From: Streptomyces kaniharaensis
GTDB lineage: Bacteria; Actinomycetota; Actinomycetes; Streptomycetales; Streptomycetaceae
Assembly: GCF_009569385.1 (NCBI RefSeq)
Contig: NZ_WBOF01000001.1
Span: 5,309,501 to 5,373,500 of the forward strand
Reading direction: 5' to 3'
Length of the DNA stretch: 64,000 bases
Both the position numbers and the translations under genes were made by a program. The notes beneath the pieces are model-generated. The model did not search any database and was not told the DNA's origin. It saw nothing but the letters and a program-made list of their open reading frames with translations. This document shows, one piece after another, positions 16,859-24,835 of the stretch. Every line of letters starts with the position of its first letter. The first letter of the stretch is position 1.

Positions 16859-18121
16859 ATGACTGCGTCCACTGAGGTACCCGTCGCGATCGTGGGTGCC
16901 GGTCCGTACGGACTGTCCGTGGCGGCCCACCTGAGGGCAGCCGACGTGCCCGTGCGTATCCTCGGTCAGCCGATGGGAAGTTGGCGGGCGCGGATGCCGG
17001 CGGGAATGTTCCTCAAGTCCACACCCCGGGCGTCCTCGATCTCGGATCCCGCCGGCCGCCACGGCCTCAACGACTTCCGGGCCACCGAGGGCCTGCCCTG
17101 GGTGGGCGACCGCTACGCGATTCCGCTCGACGAGTTCATCCGCTACGGCGAGTGGTTCCAGCGGCGGTGCGTGCCCGAGGTCGAGCGCGCTGCCGTGGTC
17201 CGGATCGAACCGAACTCGCACGGCTTCCGGCTCCGGCTGGACACCGGCGAGCGGTTCACCGCTCGCGCCGTCGTCGTGGCCAGCGGCTTTCCGCCGTACG
17301 CGACCATCCCCGCCGAACTGCGGCCGCTTCTGGAGGCAGGACTGGTCTCGCACACCTCGGACCACGCGGACCTGGCGACGTTCGCCGGACGGCGGGTGGC
17401 GGTGATCGGTGCCGGGCAGTCCGCGCTGGAGAGCGCCACCCTGATGCACGAGGCGGACGCCGACGTGATCCTGATCGCGAGGACGGACCGCCTGATCTTC
17501 GGAACCCCGCCCACGACCGACTGGGACCGTGACCGCCCGTGGCCCGTCCGGCTGGCGAAGCCGGCCACGCCGCTCGGGCCCGGATGGTCGTTCGCCGCGT
17601 TCAGTAACGCGACCGGGGCCTTCCGCCACCTGCCGGACCGGACCAGGGCCCGTCTCGTGCGCACCGTGCTCGGCCCGTCGGGCGGATGGTGGCTGCGCGA
17701 GCGCATGGAGGACCGGTTCCCGGTGCTCACCGGTCACGAGGCGGTCTCCGCCGTGGAGGCCGACGGCCGGGTCCGGCTCCGGCTGCGCGGACCGACCGGC
17801 GCCCTGGAGGTCGATCACGTGCTCGCCGCCACCGGGTACCGGGTGGACATCGACCGGCTGGACATCCTGGACGCCGGCCTGCGCCGGTCGGTCGCCCGGC
17901 GGAACGCCGGCGCACCCCGTCTGACCAGCGGATTCGAGTCCTCCGTGCCCGGTCTCTACTTCACCGGGCTGTCCGCCGCCGACACCTTCGGACCGCTGAT
18001 GCGCTTCGTCTGCGGCACGGGGTTCGCGGCCCGGCGGATCAGCCGGTCGATCGCCTCGGCGCAGCGGCGCTCGCCCTCCGCACGACCGGCTCCTGTGCCT
18101 CATATCACAACCAGTCGGTGA
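16859..18121 (+). CDS. FAD/NAD(P)-dependent oxidoreductase
   Basis: A 420-residue flavoprotein with two Rossmann signatures: AIVGAGPYGLSVAAHL for FAD near the start and AVIGAGQSALESATL for NAD(P)H near residue 183, and ATGYRVDIDRL in the C-terminal part. The arrangement matches class B flavin monooxygenases and the SidA/IucD N-hydroxylase superfamily. The FxGxxxHxxxW/Y fingerprint of Baeyer-Villiger enzymes is not visible. It directly follows the ATP-grasp gene (3 nt, GGAGG in that gene's last codons), suggesting joint modification of an amino-acyl or amino-sugar substituent. Last gene before a hairpin at 18171. Confidence 0.83.
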   Translation: MTASTEVPVAIVGAGPYGLSVAAHLRAADVPVRILGQPMGSWRARMPAGMFLKSTPRASSISDPAGRHGLNDFRATEGLPWVGDRYAIPLDEFIRYGEWFQRRCVPEVERAAVVRIEPNSHGFRLRLDTGERFTARAVVVASGFPPYATIPAELRPLLEAGLVSHTSDHADLATFAGRRVAVIGAGQSALESATLMHEADADVILIARTDRLIFGTPPTTDWDRDRPWPVRLAKPATPLGPGWSFAAFSNATGAFRHLPDRTRARLVRTVLGPSGGWWLRERMEDRFPVLTGHEAVSAVEADGRVRLRLRGPTGALEVDHVLAATGYRVDIDRLDILDAGLRRSVARRNAGAPRLTSGFESSVPGLYFTGLSAADTFGPLMRFVCGTGFAARRISRSIASAQRRSPSARPAPVPHITTSR

Positions 18122-18170
18122 CGGCGCCTCCAACCCTGCTCCTGCCAGGCGTTTTCAGCGGGAACATGAT

Positions 18171-18198
18171 CGATGCCGCGGCTCAGGCCGCGGCATCG
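18171..18198. terminator. GC-rich hairpin behind the polysaccharide operon
   Basis: CGATGCCGCGGC pairs with GCCGCGGCATCG around a TCAG loop: a perfect 12-bp stem without a T tail, as is common in high-GC actinobacteria. It stands between the FAD oxidoreductase and the secreted GH16 gene and may end or attenuate transcription of the operon. Confidence 0.6.
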
Positions 18199-18274
18199 GG
18201 CTTGCATACGGACCATCCCTTCGTTCAGGCTGCTCCGGGTCCAGCAGTGGGGGGAACGAAAGGTCTCCCTCCGT

Positions 18275-19666
18275 ATGCCCAAGCATTCGAAACACCGCCG
18301 CAGCACCTTCAGCACGCGCCACCGCTTCGCCGCGGTCGGCCTCGCACTCGCCGCCGTCGGGACGGGCGCGGCCGCCTGGGCCGTACCGGCCAGCGCCGGC
18401 CAGACCGAGCCGGTCGTCGTCGACTCGCTCACGATCACGCCGACCGCTCCCGGTGCCGACGCTCCGGTCACGGCCACCGCGACGCTGCACGCCACCAGCC
18501 AGGTGTCGGCGTCGGCGCTGACCATCGCGGTCCGCTCGGCCGGCGGTACCCACTACGACTTCCCCGGCGCGATCGCGACCACGCTGACCTCGCAGGAGAG
18601 CACCTTCACCTCGGGGAGCCGGACCTTCCCGGCAGGCGACTACACGTACTTCGTGGCGTACAAGGGCACCGACCACCACTGGCACAACCTGAAGCCGGTC
18701 AACACCTTCACCGCGGCTGCCGGTTCGGCGACGACGGCCAGCCCGTCCGCCTCGCCGGCGGCCACGGCCACCGCGTCTCCCACGCAGACGCCGACGGCCA
18801 CGGCTTCGCCGACGGCGACCGCCTCGCCCACGCAGACGGCCACCGCCACCCCGTCGCCGACGGCCACCGCCTCGCCGACCGCGACGGCCACCGCTTCGCC
18901 GACCGCGATCTCGCCGACCGCCACCGCTTCGCCGACGGCCACGGCCACGGCCACCGCCTCGCCCACCCAGACGGCCGCTTCCACCGGGGGCCCCACCGGC
19001 ATCCCGGGCACCTGGCGGCAGGTCTTCGCGGACGAGTTCAACGGCAGCTCGCTCGACTCGACCAAGTGGAACCCCAACTGGTTCGGCTGCGACACCTGCA
19101 CCACCCCGCCGGTTAACACCGCCGAGTCCGCCGCGTACGCCCCGTCGCAGGTCTCGGTGAGCGGCGGCAGCCTGCACCTGACGGCCGAGCAGAAGCCGGC
19201 CACGGTGAACGGCAAGACCTACCCGTACACCTCGGGCCTGATCAACAGCAACGGCAAGGCGTCGTTCACCTACGGTGCCTTCGAGGCCCGGATGTACCTT
19301 CCGGCCTCCGGCTCGCAGGTCGCCAACTGGCCCGCGTTCTGGACGGACGGTCAGAGCTGGCCGACCGATGGTGAGCTGGACGTCATGGAGGGCCTCGGCG
19401 GCCAGGCCTGCTACCACTTCCACTCCCCGTCCGGCGGCCCCGGCGGCTGCGCCTCCGGCAACTTCAGCGGCTGGCACACCTTCGGTGCCGACTGGGAGCC
19501 CGGCTCGGTCACCTACTACTACGACGGTGTGAAGGTCGGTCAGATCACCACCGGCATCACCTCCTCGCCGATGTACCTGATCCTCAACAACGCGGTCGAC
19601 TCCAACAACCCGGCCGTCGCCCCGGCCGACGCGCAGGTCGACTACGTGCGGGTCTGGCAGCACTGA
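18275..19666 (+). CDS. Secreted GH16 glycoside hydrolase with Ser/Thr/Pro linker
   Basis: A 463-residue exported enzyme. A Sec-type signal (basic KHSKHRRSTFSTRHR, hydrophobic FAAVGLALAAVGTGAAAWA, AxA cleavage) is followed by a small Ig/cohesin-like domain (about 45-150), a highly repetitive TASPTAT linker of about 90 residues, and a GH16 domain from about 245 (WRQVFADEFNGSSLD; E367-L-D-V-M-E372; DYVRVWQH end). It should attack a beta-glucan or related polymer outside the cell. ATG 18275 is chosen since it directly precedes the signal peptide. The catalytic domain resembles the neighbouring GH16 lipoprotein at 24.8 kb more than the membrane fusion at 14.3 kb. Confidence 0.9.
   Translation: MPKHSKHRRSTFSTRHRFAAVGLALAAVGTGAAAWAVPASAGQTEPVVVDSLTITPTAPGADAPVTATATLHATSQVSASALTIAVRSAGGTHYDFPGAIATTLTSQESTFTSGSRTFPAGDYTYFVAYKGTDHHWHNLKPVNTFTAAAGSATTASPSASPAATATASPTQTPTATASPTATASPTQTATATPSPTATASPTATATASPTAISPTATASPTATATATASPTQTAASTGGPTGIPGTWRQVFADEFNGSSLDSTKWNPNWFGCDTCTTPPVNTAESAAYAPSQVSVSGGSLHLTAEQKPATVNGKTYPYTSGLINSNGKASFTYGAFEARMYLPASGSQVANWPAFWTDGQSWPTDGELDVMEGLGGQACYHFHSPSGGPGGCASGNFSGWHTFGADWEPGSVTYYYDGVKVGQITTGITSSPMYLILNNAVDSNNPAVAPADAQVDYVRVWQH
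18745..18985 (+). repeat. Coding tandem repeat (TASPTAT linker)
   Basis: Imperfect 18- to 24-bp units (ACGGCCACCGCYTCGCCSACS) encode the Ser/Thr/Pro linker between the N-terminal module and the GH16 domain of the secreted hydrolase. It is a protein linker, likely to vary in copy number between strains. Confidence 0.8.
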
Positions 19667-19685
19667 TCCGACGGCGCCCACAGGT

Positions 19686-19725
19686 GGCCCGGTCCTCGCG
19701 GAAATCCTTCCGTGAGGGCCGGGCC
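19686..19725. terminator. Bidirectional terminator hairpin
   Basis: GGCCCGG (19686-19692) pairs with CCGGGCC (19719-19725) and the intervening CCTC/GAGG and CGGAA/TTCCG continue the stem, with two mismatches. It lies between the stops of convergent genes (GH16, plus; kinase-like gene, minus). Confidence 0.7.
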
Positions 19726-19734
19726 CGCGCCGTT

Positions 19735-20742
19735 TCACGGCCAGCCCGCCGCCTCCTCCAGCACCGGCACCACCACCGACAGCAGCCAGCCGCGGTTCCT
19801 CGCGAACTGCCGTGACTTCTCCAGGTTGGCCGCCACGTGCCAGAGCCAGGTCAGCAGCACGATGTCCGCCGGCTGCTCGGCGCCGACCTCGTCGACCACG
19901 AGCGATCCGGTGCGCAGGGCGCCCACGACCTGCCGGCCCCAGGGCCGGCGGTCGAGCAGCCAGCGCAGTGCGAGGGCGAAGGTGCAGACGTCGACCTCCG
20001 AGGGCCCGTCAGGGGAGGCGCCGGCCCAGTCGACCAGCCCGGTGACCCGGCCGCCGTCCCGGGACAGCAGGACGTTGTTGGCCGCGAAGTCCCCGTGGAT
20101 CCACGCCACCAGCATCGGGCGGTGCGCCAGGCGTTCGCGCAGTCGCCGCTCCACCGCGGCCAGCCCGGCCGCACCGGGATCGTGCCGGCACCAGCGGACC
20201 TGACGGGTGATGACGTCCAGCCGAGGTCCGATCCAGTCGTCGATCCGGTCGCCCGCGTTCTCCATCCGTCCGGTGGCCCGGTGCAGTGTCCGGATGGCGG
20301 CGAGGGAGAGCCCGGCGACCCTGGTGGCGTTCTGGGGGTACCGGCTCAGCAGTGCGTCGGCGGGCGCGCCCGGGAGCCAGCCCTGGAGGAGGACCGGCAG
20401 CGGTGCGTCGAGCCGGGAGTCGACGGACTCGGGGACCAGGCTGCGCCAGCCGCGCAGCCGTTCGTCCCGGGCCAGCTCCAGCAGGACGTCCCGCTCCTGG
20501 GTGAGGGAGGCCAGCGCACGGGGGTTCCTCGGGTGCTTGACGGCCAGGGGGCGGCCGGCCTCGCCGTCCCAGCGCAGCACCAGCACGTCGGAGTAGCCCG
20601 GTGACGGCCGTTGGAGTGCCGGTGGGTCGTGCGGGCACAGCTGGCGGGCGAGCCGTCGCGCTGTCAGCGCGTCGAGAGGTCCGGCCAGCGGCCGGTGAAG
20701 GGACGCGATCGGGCCGGGGAGCGCGATGATCCGCTCGCTCAT
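19735..20742 (-). CDS. APH-fold phosphotransferase
   Basis: A 335-residue protein with the aminoglycoside-phosphotransferase/choline-kinase fold: VLRWDGEAGRPLAVKHPRNP for the ATP lysine, HGDFAANNVLL as catalytic loop (Asp and Asn present) and GLVDWAGAS as the metal-binding DFG equivalent. Such kinases phosphorylate small molecules (choline, sugars, antibiotics) or amino acids; the substrate here is unknown. Its ATG overlaps the stop of the upstream PRTase/HAD fusion gene (ATGA), so the two proteins are made together and likely share a pathway. Because it sits with a large biosynthetic-looking fusion rather than alone, antibiotic resistance is the less likely role. Confidence 0.85.
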   Translation of the reverse strand: MSERIIALPGPIASLHRPLAGPLDALTARRLARQLCPHDPPALQRPSPGYSDVLVLRWDGEAGRPLAVKHPRNPRALASLTQERDVLLELARDERLRGWRSLVPESVDSRLDAPLPVLLQGWLPGAPADALLSRYPQNATRVAGLSLAAIRTLHRATGRMENAGDRIDDWIGPRLDVITRQVRWCRHDPGAAGLAAVERRLRERLAHRPMLVAWIHGDFAANNVLLSRDGGRVTGLVDWAGASPDGPSEVDVCTFALALRWLLDRRPWGRQVVGALRTGSLVVDEVGAEQPADIVLLTWLWHVAANLEKSRQFARNRGWLLSVVVPVLEEAAGWP

Positions 20743-23552
20743 GCGTCCACCCCGTGTCGCCCGATGCCCCTGACGCTCAGCGCCAGATCCGCGCCGGCCA
20801 GCCGGGCCAGCCGCGGCGGTATTCCCCGCGGACCGGCCTCGGGAATCGCCAGCACGGCCAGGAGTGCGCGGGTCTCCGCGGAGGTTCGGGGCGGCCGGCA
20901 GGTGGGGCAGCGCCCGGGGCGGTGGCCGATGAGCCGCGCGACGGCATCGGCGAGACCGGCCTGGTAGGCGCCTCGCGTCAGCGGTACCCCCGCCGCGCGC
21001 ACCTCGGGCGATGCGTTGGCCGGGGCCACGCCGTTCAGCGCCCACCGGAGCAGGCCGAGGTCGGCCGGTCCGTCGCCCACGGCCAGGACGGGGACGGCGC
21101 CGTCGGCGCCCAGGAGGGCGAGCAGGGCGCGCACACCGTGGACCTTGTCCGTCCCGTGCGGGACGAAGTCGGTCTGCCGCTCGCCGGGCACCACGTCGAA
21201 CCGGTCGTCGAGCGGGCTCCCGAAGCCGCCGGCCGTCCCGTCGTGGAGCAGCGCGGCGACGGTCGCGGCGGGCAGTCCCGTCCGGCGGCTGTCGTGCACC
21301 AGCGACGCGCGCACGATCCGCCGGGAGAACGGGTCGACCGTGACCTCCGGCAGGAGGGCGAGGCGGCGGCGGAGTTCGGCGTCCGGTCCTTCCCACCCGG
21401 CCGGCAGGACGGTCTCGACGGTTCCGGGCACGGACAGGTGGACGGCGGTGCCGTACTCGGCCACGCCACCGGCGAGGCCGTACGCGGCGCAGCGGTCCTG
21501 GATCTCCGGCAGGGAGCGGCCGGTGGCGAGCAGCACCCGGTAGCCGTGGGCCCGCAGCGCGCGCAGGGCGAGCATTCCCGTCGGCGACCCGGCGGGGACG
21601 TCGAGCGGATCGGTCTCCAGCACTCCGTCGACGTCCAGGACGCACCACGGCCCGCGGGGGTCGGCCTCCGTCAGGTCGGACAGGTACGTCTCGGCCAGGA
21701 ACCGCTGGACGGCGCGCGCCTGGGCACGGCGGGACCGTGCGCGGTCCCGCGAGGAGACGCGCATGTGGCCGGGCCGGGGCATCCCGAGGCCCAGGGCCTG
21801 GACGAGGCACAGCACGCACCAGCGCGCGGGCGAGACCCGTTCACCGCTCAACTCCTCGTAGCGGGAACGCAGTTCGCCCTCGGTGTCGTTGAGGCCGTCG
21901 AGGCCGTCGAGCGACACCGCGGCTCCCGCCAGATCGTACGCCGCGTCGTAGCTCGTCAGGTTCATGTTGCTGAACGCGCCCTCGGCGAAGTCGGTCTTGA
22001 CCCAGCGGCCGTCCTCGTCCGCGACCCAGTTGCGGTCGAGGGTGCGCCCGTCGACCACGCACGGCCGGCCGGACGTCAGCAGACGGTGCATCAGCGGGTC
22101 GAGCAGGACGGCCCGCAGCAGCACCTCCGGCCGTCCGAGGATCGGGGCCAGGTGCCGGGAGGCGACCTCCCACACCGGTCCCCGGCCGGTCAGCCTGAGG
22201 CTGCGGTCGGCGTCGACGGCCAGCCGTCGCTGACGGGCCGCCACGTACCGGGCGACGTCGGCCGGAGCGACCCGTTCGCCGGCCCGGTCGCGCTGCTCGC
22301 CCGGCAGCCGGGCGCGGAGCAGCACGCCGTCGGCGAAGCCGTAGACCGGCGGCACCAGTTCGCCCAGTGCGTCGGCCACGACCACCGCGCGCCGCCCGAG
22401 GAAACCGAGGCCGGCCGACTCGGCGACCATCGGCAGTGTGCGGCCGTCCACCCGCGCCGTCACCGGTACCGCGAGATGCGCACCCCGGGTCTGCGGCCCG
22501 AGCGGACCGACCTCCAGGGGCGGCCGGAAGTCGGGCAGCAGACGCGGCACCAGCTCGGCCAGCGCGGCCGGCCGCAGCAGCTCCCGTACGTGCCAGTCCG
22601 GCCCGGGCAGGACCACGCGGGGATACCGGTCGAGTCGCCGGGGCAGTACGGGCTCGTCCTCGCAGACGGCGAGCAGCAGGACGATCGAACTGGCCGGGAA
22701 GCCCGCCCGCTCGGCCGCCGCGGCGACCTGGGCCAGCGACCTGCCGGACGCCGGCGGGTCGTCCAGCAGCAGGACCAGGCCCTCGCCCCGGACCAGCCGC
22801 CGGAGTTCTGCCGCTCGGCCGGGGAGCAGCGACGCCCCGGGGCGGGCGGTGCAGACCGTCACCTGCCGGTAGCCCTGCTGCCGCAGGGCGGCCCCGGCCA
22901 GCGGGGCGAGGTAGCTCCCGGAGGTCCGGACACCCACGACCAGTAGCGGACGGTCATGGGCGGGGTGTTCCGCGGCGAACCGCCGGACCAGCTCGGCGAC
23001 GTCCTCCGGGTACTGGTCGAAGTTGCAGAAGCAGGACGGCGGGCGGACCACGGCCGGGCCGAGCACCTGCCGGACGGCCGAGGGGCGGCGCAGGGCGTCG
23101 GTCGCCCGAAGCAGCTCGCGGTGCAGGTCCGGCGGAGGTCGGTGCGTGTCGCGGGCCCCGAGCACCAGGTCCGCCAGCAGACCGGTGACCGTCTCGACCC
23201 GGGCCGTCCAGCGTTCCAGCGTGCGCGCGGGCGGCACGCGCCGGATCGCCCCGCTCGACGCCTCCAGAACGGTCCGGGCCGGCCCGGCCAGTGCCGCCGA
23301 CCGGGTGCCGGACAGGCTGTCCAGGTAGTCGACCACTCGGCGTGACGGCCGCCAGGTGCCGCTGAGACGGTCCTCGGAGGCCTGAACCGCCCCGGCCGCG
23401 AGGAGGAAGGCGTCCAGCCACCGGGATCCGTCGACGGCATCGGTCAGGCGGGCCATCAGCTCGCGGACATCGGCGTGGAGGTCGACGGCACGGAGGTCGA
23501 CGGCATGGAGGTCGGCGGCGGACCGGTCGGTGACACGTGACCCAGGACTCAA
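20739..23552 (-). CDS. PRTase / kinase-like / HAD trifunctional fusion, function unknown
   Basis: A 937-residue protein I do not recognise as a named family. Residues 20-160 are helical. About 175-300 is a phosphoribosyltransferase-type domain: LLVVGVRTSGSYLAPLAG and the PRPP-loop-like LVLLLDDPPASGRSL (264-272). About 400-560 ends in a degenerate APH-like catalytic lobe (DGRTLDRNW at 501-509, KTDF at 519-522, YDAAYDLAGA). From 636 a HAD phosphatase domain has all four motifs: LDVDGVLE, LLATGRS, K in DKVHG, and VGDGPADLG. A CPTC pair (882/885) closes it. TTG 23552 is chosen for the GGGAG 6 nt before it; ATG 23456 is the alternative. Coupled to the APH-fold gene. Confidence 0.75.
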   Translation of the reverse strand: MSPGSRVTDRSAADLHAVDLRAVDLHADVRELMARLTDAVDGSRWLDAFLLAAGAVQASEDRLSGTWRPSRRVVDYLDSLSGTRSAALAGPARTVLEASSGAIRRVPPARTLERWTARVETVTGLLADLVLGARDTHRPPPDLHRELLRATDALRRPSAVRQVLGPAVVRPPSCFCNFDQYPEDVAELVRRFAAEHPAHDRPLLVVGVRTSGSYLAPLAGAALRQQGYRQVTVCTARPGASLLPGRAAELRRLVRGEGLVLLLDDPPASGRSLAQVAAAAERAGFPASSIVLLLAVCEDEPVLPRRLDRYPRVVLPGPDWHVRELLRPAALAELVPRLLPDFRPPLEVGPLGPQTRGAHLAVPVTARVDGRTLPMVAESAGLGFLGRRAVVVADALGELVPPVYGFADGVLLRARLPGEQRDRAGERVAPADVARYVAARQRRLAVDADRSLRLTGRGPVWEVASRHLAPILGRPEVLLRAVLLDPLMHRLLTSGRPCVVDGRTLDRNWVADEDGRWVKTDFAEGAFSNMNLTSYDAAYDLAGAAVSLDGLDGLNDTEGELRSRYEELSGERVSPARWCVLCLVQALGLGMPRPGHMRVSSRDRARSRRAQARAVQRFLAETYLSDLTEADPRGPWCVLDVDGVLETDPLDVPAGSPTGMLALRALRAHGYRVLLATGRSLPEIQDRCAAYGLAGGVAEYGTAVHLSVPGTVETVLPAGWEGPDAELRRRLALLPEVTVDPFSRRIVRASLVHDSRRTGLPAATVAALLHDGTAGGFGSPLDDRFDVVPGERQTDFVPHGTDKVHGVRALLALLGADGAVPVLAVGDGPADLGLLRWALNGVAPANASPEVRAAGVPLTRGAYQAGLADAVARLIGHRPGRCPTCRPPRTSAETRALLAVLAIPEAGPRGIPPRLARLAGADLALSVRGIGRHGVDA

Positions 23553-23728
23553 GGTGATCTCCCGTGGTGAGGCTGTTCCCCCTGGAAGCCCCCCGGAAGT
23601 CCGGATCGCCCCGCGCCGCTCACTGGCGGCTCCCGTCCGGGCGCGCACCCGCCCAGGACGCCGGGATCCTCCTCTCGGCACCGGCACCCACCGCGCGGGC
23701 GTCGCCGTTTCCACCCTCCGCTCGTTGT

Positions 23729-23764
23729 GGGCATTAGTCAACGTGGGGTGGGCATCAGTCAACG
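23729..23764. promoter_or_regulatory. Two 15-bp direct repeats, 21-bp period
   Basis: GGGCATTAGTCAACG (23729-23743) and GGGCATCAGTCAACG (23750-23764) differ at one position and lie exactly 21 bp (two helical turns) apart in the divergent region between the PRTase/HAD fusion gene and the phosphoesterase gene. They look like paired binding sites on one face of the helix. Confidence 0.55.
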
Positions 23765-23819
23765 CGACGTGGCCACGCCCGATTTGCCGCCCCCACCCGG
23801 ACCGGCCAGGATTGACGGC

Positions 23820-24752
23820 GTGACCTGCGCGGACGCCCGAGGCGCCGGTCGGCGTCGCCGAGTGGGCGCGCCCGCCGGCGCGGTGGCGGCCGCGTTCGTG
23901 CTGCTGGTGGCGGGTTGTGCGGCCTCACCAGCCGGACCGGCCGGGAGCGGCACCAGGAGCTCCCCGGTCTCCCCGGTCCCGGCGGTCGCGGTTCCCCGCC
24001 CCGACCACGTCGTGGTGGTGGTCGAGGAGAACAAGTCCTACGCCGACGTCATCGGCAGGACGGCCGAGGCGCCGTTCATCAACACTCTCGCGGCACAGGG
24101 CGCGTCCTTCACCCGGTCGTTCGCCGTCGCCCACCCCAGTCAGCCCAACTACCTGGCGCTCTTCTCCGGTTCGGTACAGGGCGTCACCGACGACTCGTGC
24201 CCGCACGCCTTCTCGACGCCCGACCTCGGCTCCGCCCTGCTCGCCGCCGGCCTGACCTTCGCCGGCTACTCCGAGGACCTGCCGGGCGCGGGCTACACCG
24301 GCTGCGGCAGCGGCGGATACGCCCGCAAGCACAACCCGTGGGTGGACTTCGGCGCCCTGCCGCCCGGCGTGAACCTGCCGTTCTCGGCCTTCCCGCACGA
24401 CTACGCGGCGCTGCCGGCGGTGTCCTTCGTCGTGCCGAACCTGACCAACGACATGCACGACGGCTCCGTGACGCAGGGCGACACCTGGCTGAAGGACAAC
24501 CTGGCCGGCTACGCCGACTGGGCGCGCACCCACAACAGCCTGCTGGTGATCACCTGGGACGAGGACGACGGCAGCCAGGACAACCGGATCCCGACCGTCG
24601 TCGTCGGGCAGCAGGTCAACCCCGGCACTTATGACGAGCGGACCGACCACTACCGGCTGCTGCGCACACTGGAGGACGCCTACGGCCTGCACCCGGTCGG
24701 AGCCAGCGCGGGCGTCACCGCCGTCGGGGACATCTGGCGGCCCGCACCGTGA
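23820..24752 (+). CDS. Lipoprotein phosphoesterase (PF04185, acid phosphatase/phospholipase C family)
   Basis: A 310-residue lipoprotein: basic start, hydrophobic AAAFVLLV and lipobox VAGC at about residue 35. The mature part has HVVVVVEENKSYADV (metal-binding E-N), SQPNYLALFSG, NLTNDMHDGS, and LLVITWDEDDGSQDNR with DHYRLLRTLEDAYGL, all marks of the phosphoesterase family that includes phospholipase C and AcpA-type acid phosphatases. It would release phosphate outside the membrane. GTG 23820 is preferred: AGGA at 23808-23811 has an 8-nt spacer and the lipoprotein signal follows at once. It is divergent from the PRTase/HAD unit, sharing the repeat-bearing promoter region. Confidence 0.86.
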   Translation: MTCADARGAGRRRRVGAPAGAVAAAFVLLVAGCAASPAGPAGSGTRSSPVSPVPAVAVPRPDHVVVVVEENKSYADVIGRTAEAPFINTLAAQGASFTRSFAVAHPSQPNYLALFSGSVQGVTDDSCPHAFSTPDLGSALLAAGLTFAGYSEDLPGAGYTGCGSGGYARKHNPWVDFGALPPGVNLPFSAFPHDYAALPAVSFVVPNLTNDMHDGSVTQGDTWLKDNLAGYADWARTHNSLLVITWDEDDGSQDNRIPTVVVGQQVNPGTYDERTDHYRLLRTLEDAYGLHPVGASAGVTAVGDIWRPAP

Positions 24753-24835
24753 CCGCCGGCTGCCATCGCCGCAGCACCGGATGCGCGCACCGCGCCCGGA
24801 TGGAACCCTGATCGGGCGAAGAAGGTAGGTGCGTC

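Noticed and set aside
14786-18133. A 1115-codon open frame on the minus strand
   Set aside because: It runs antisense through the GH16, ATP-grasp and FAD oxidoreductase genes, all of which have clear motifs on the plus strand. No motif in the antisense product.
18745-18985. Possible CRISPR or satellite repeat
   Set aside because: It is in frame within a secreted enzyme and encodes a Ser/Thr/Pro linker.
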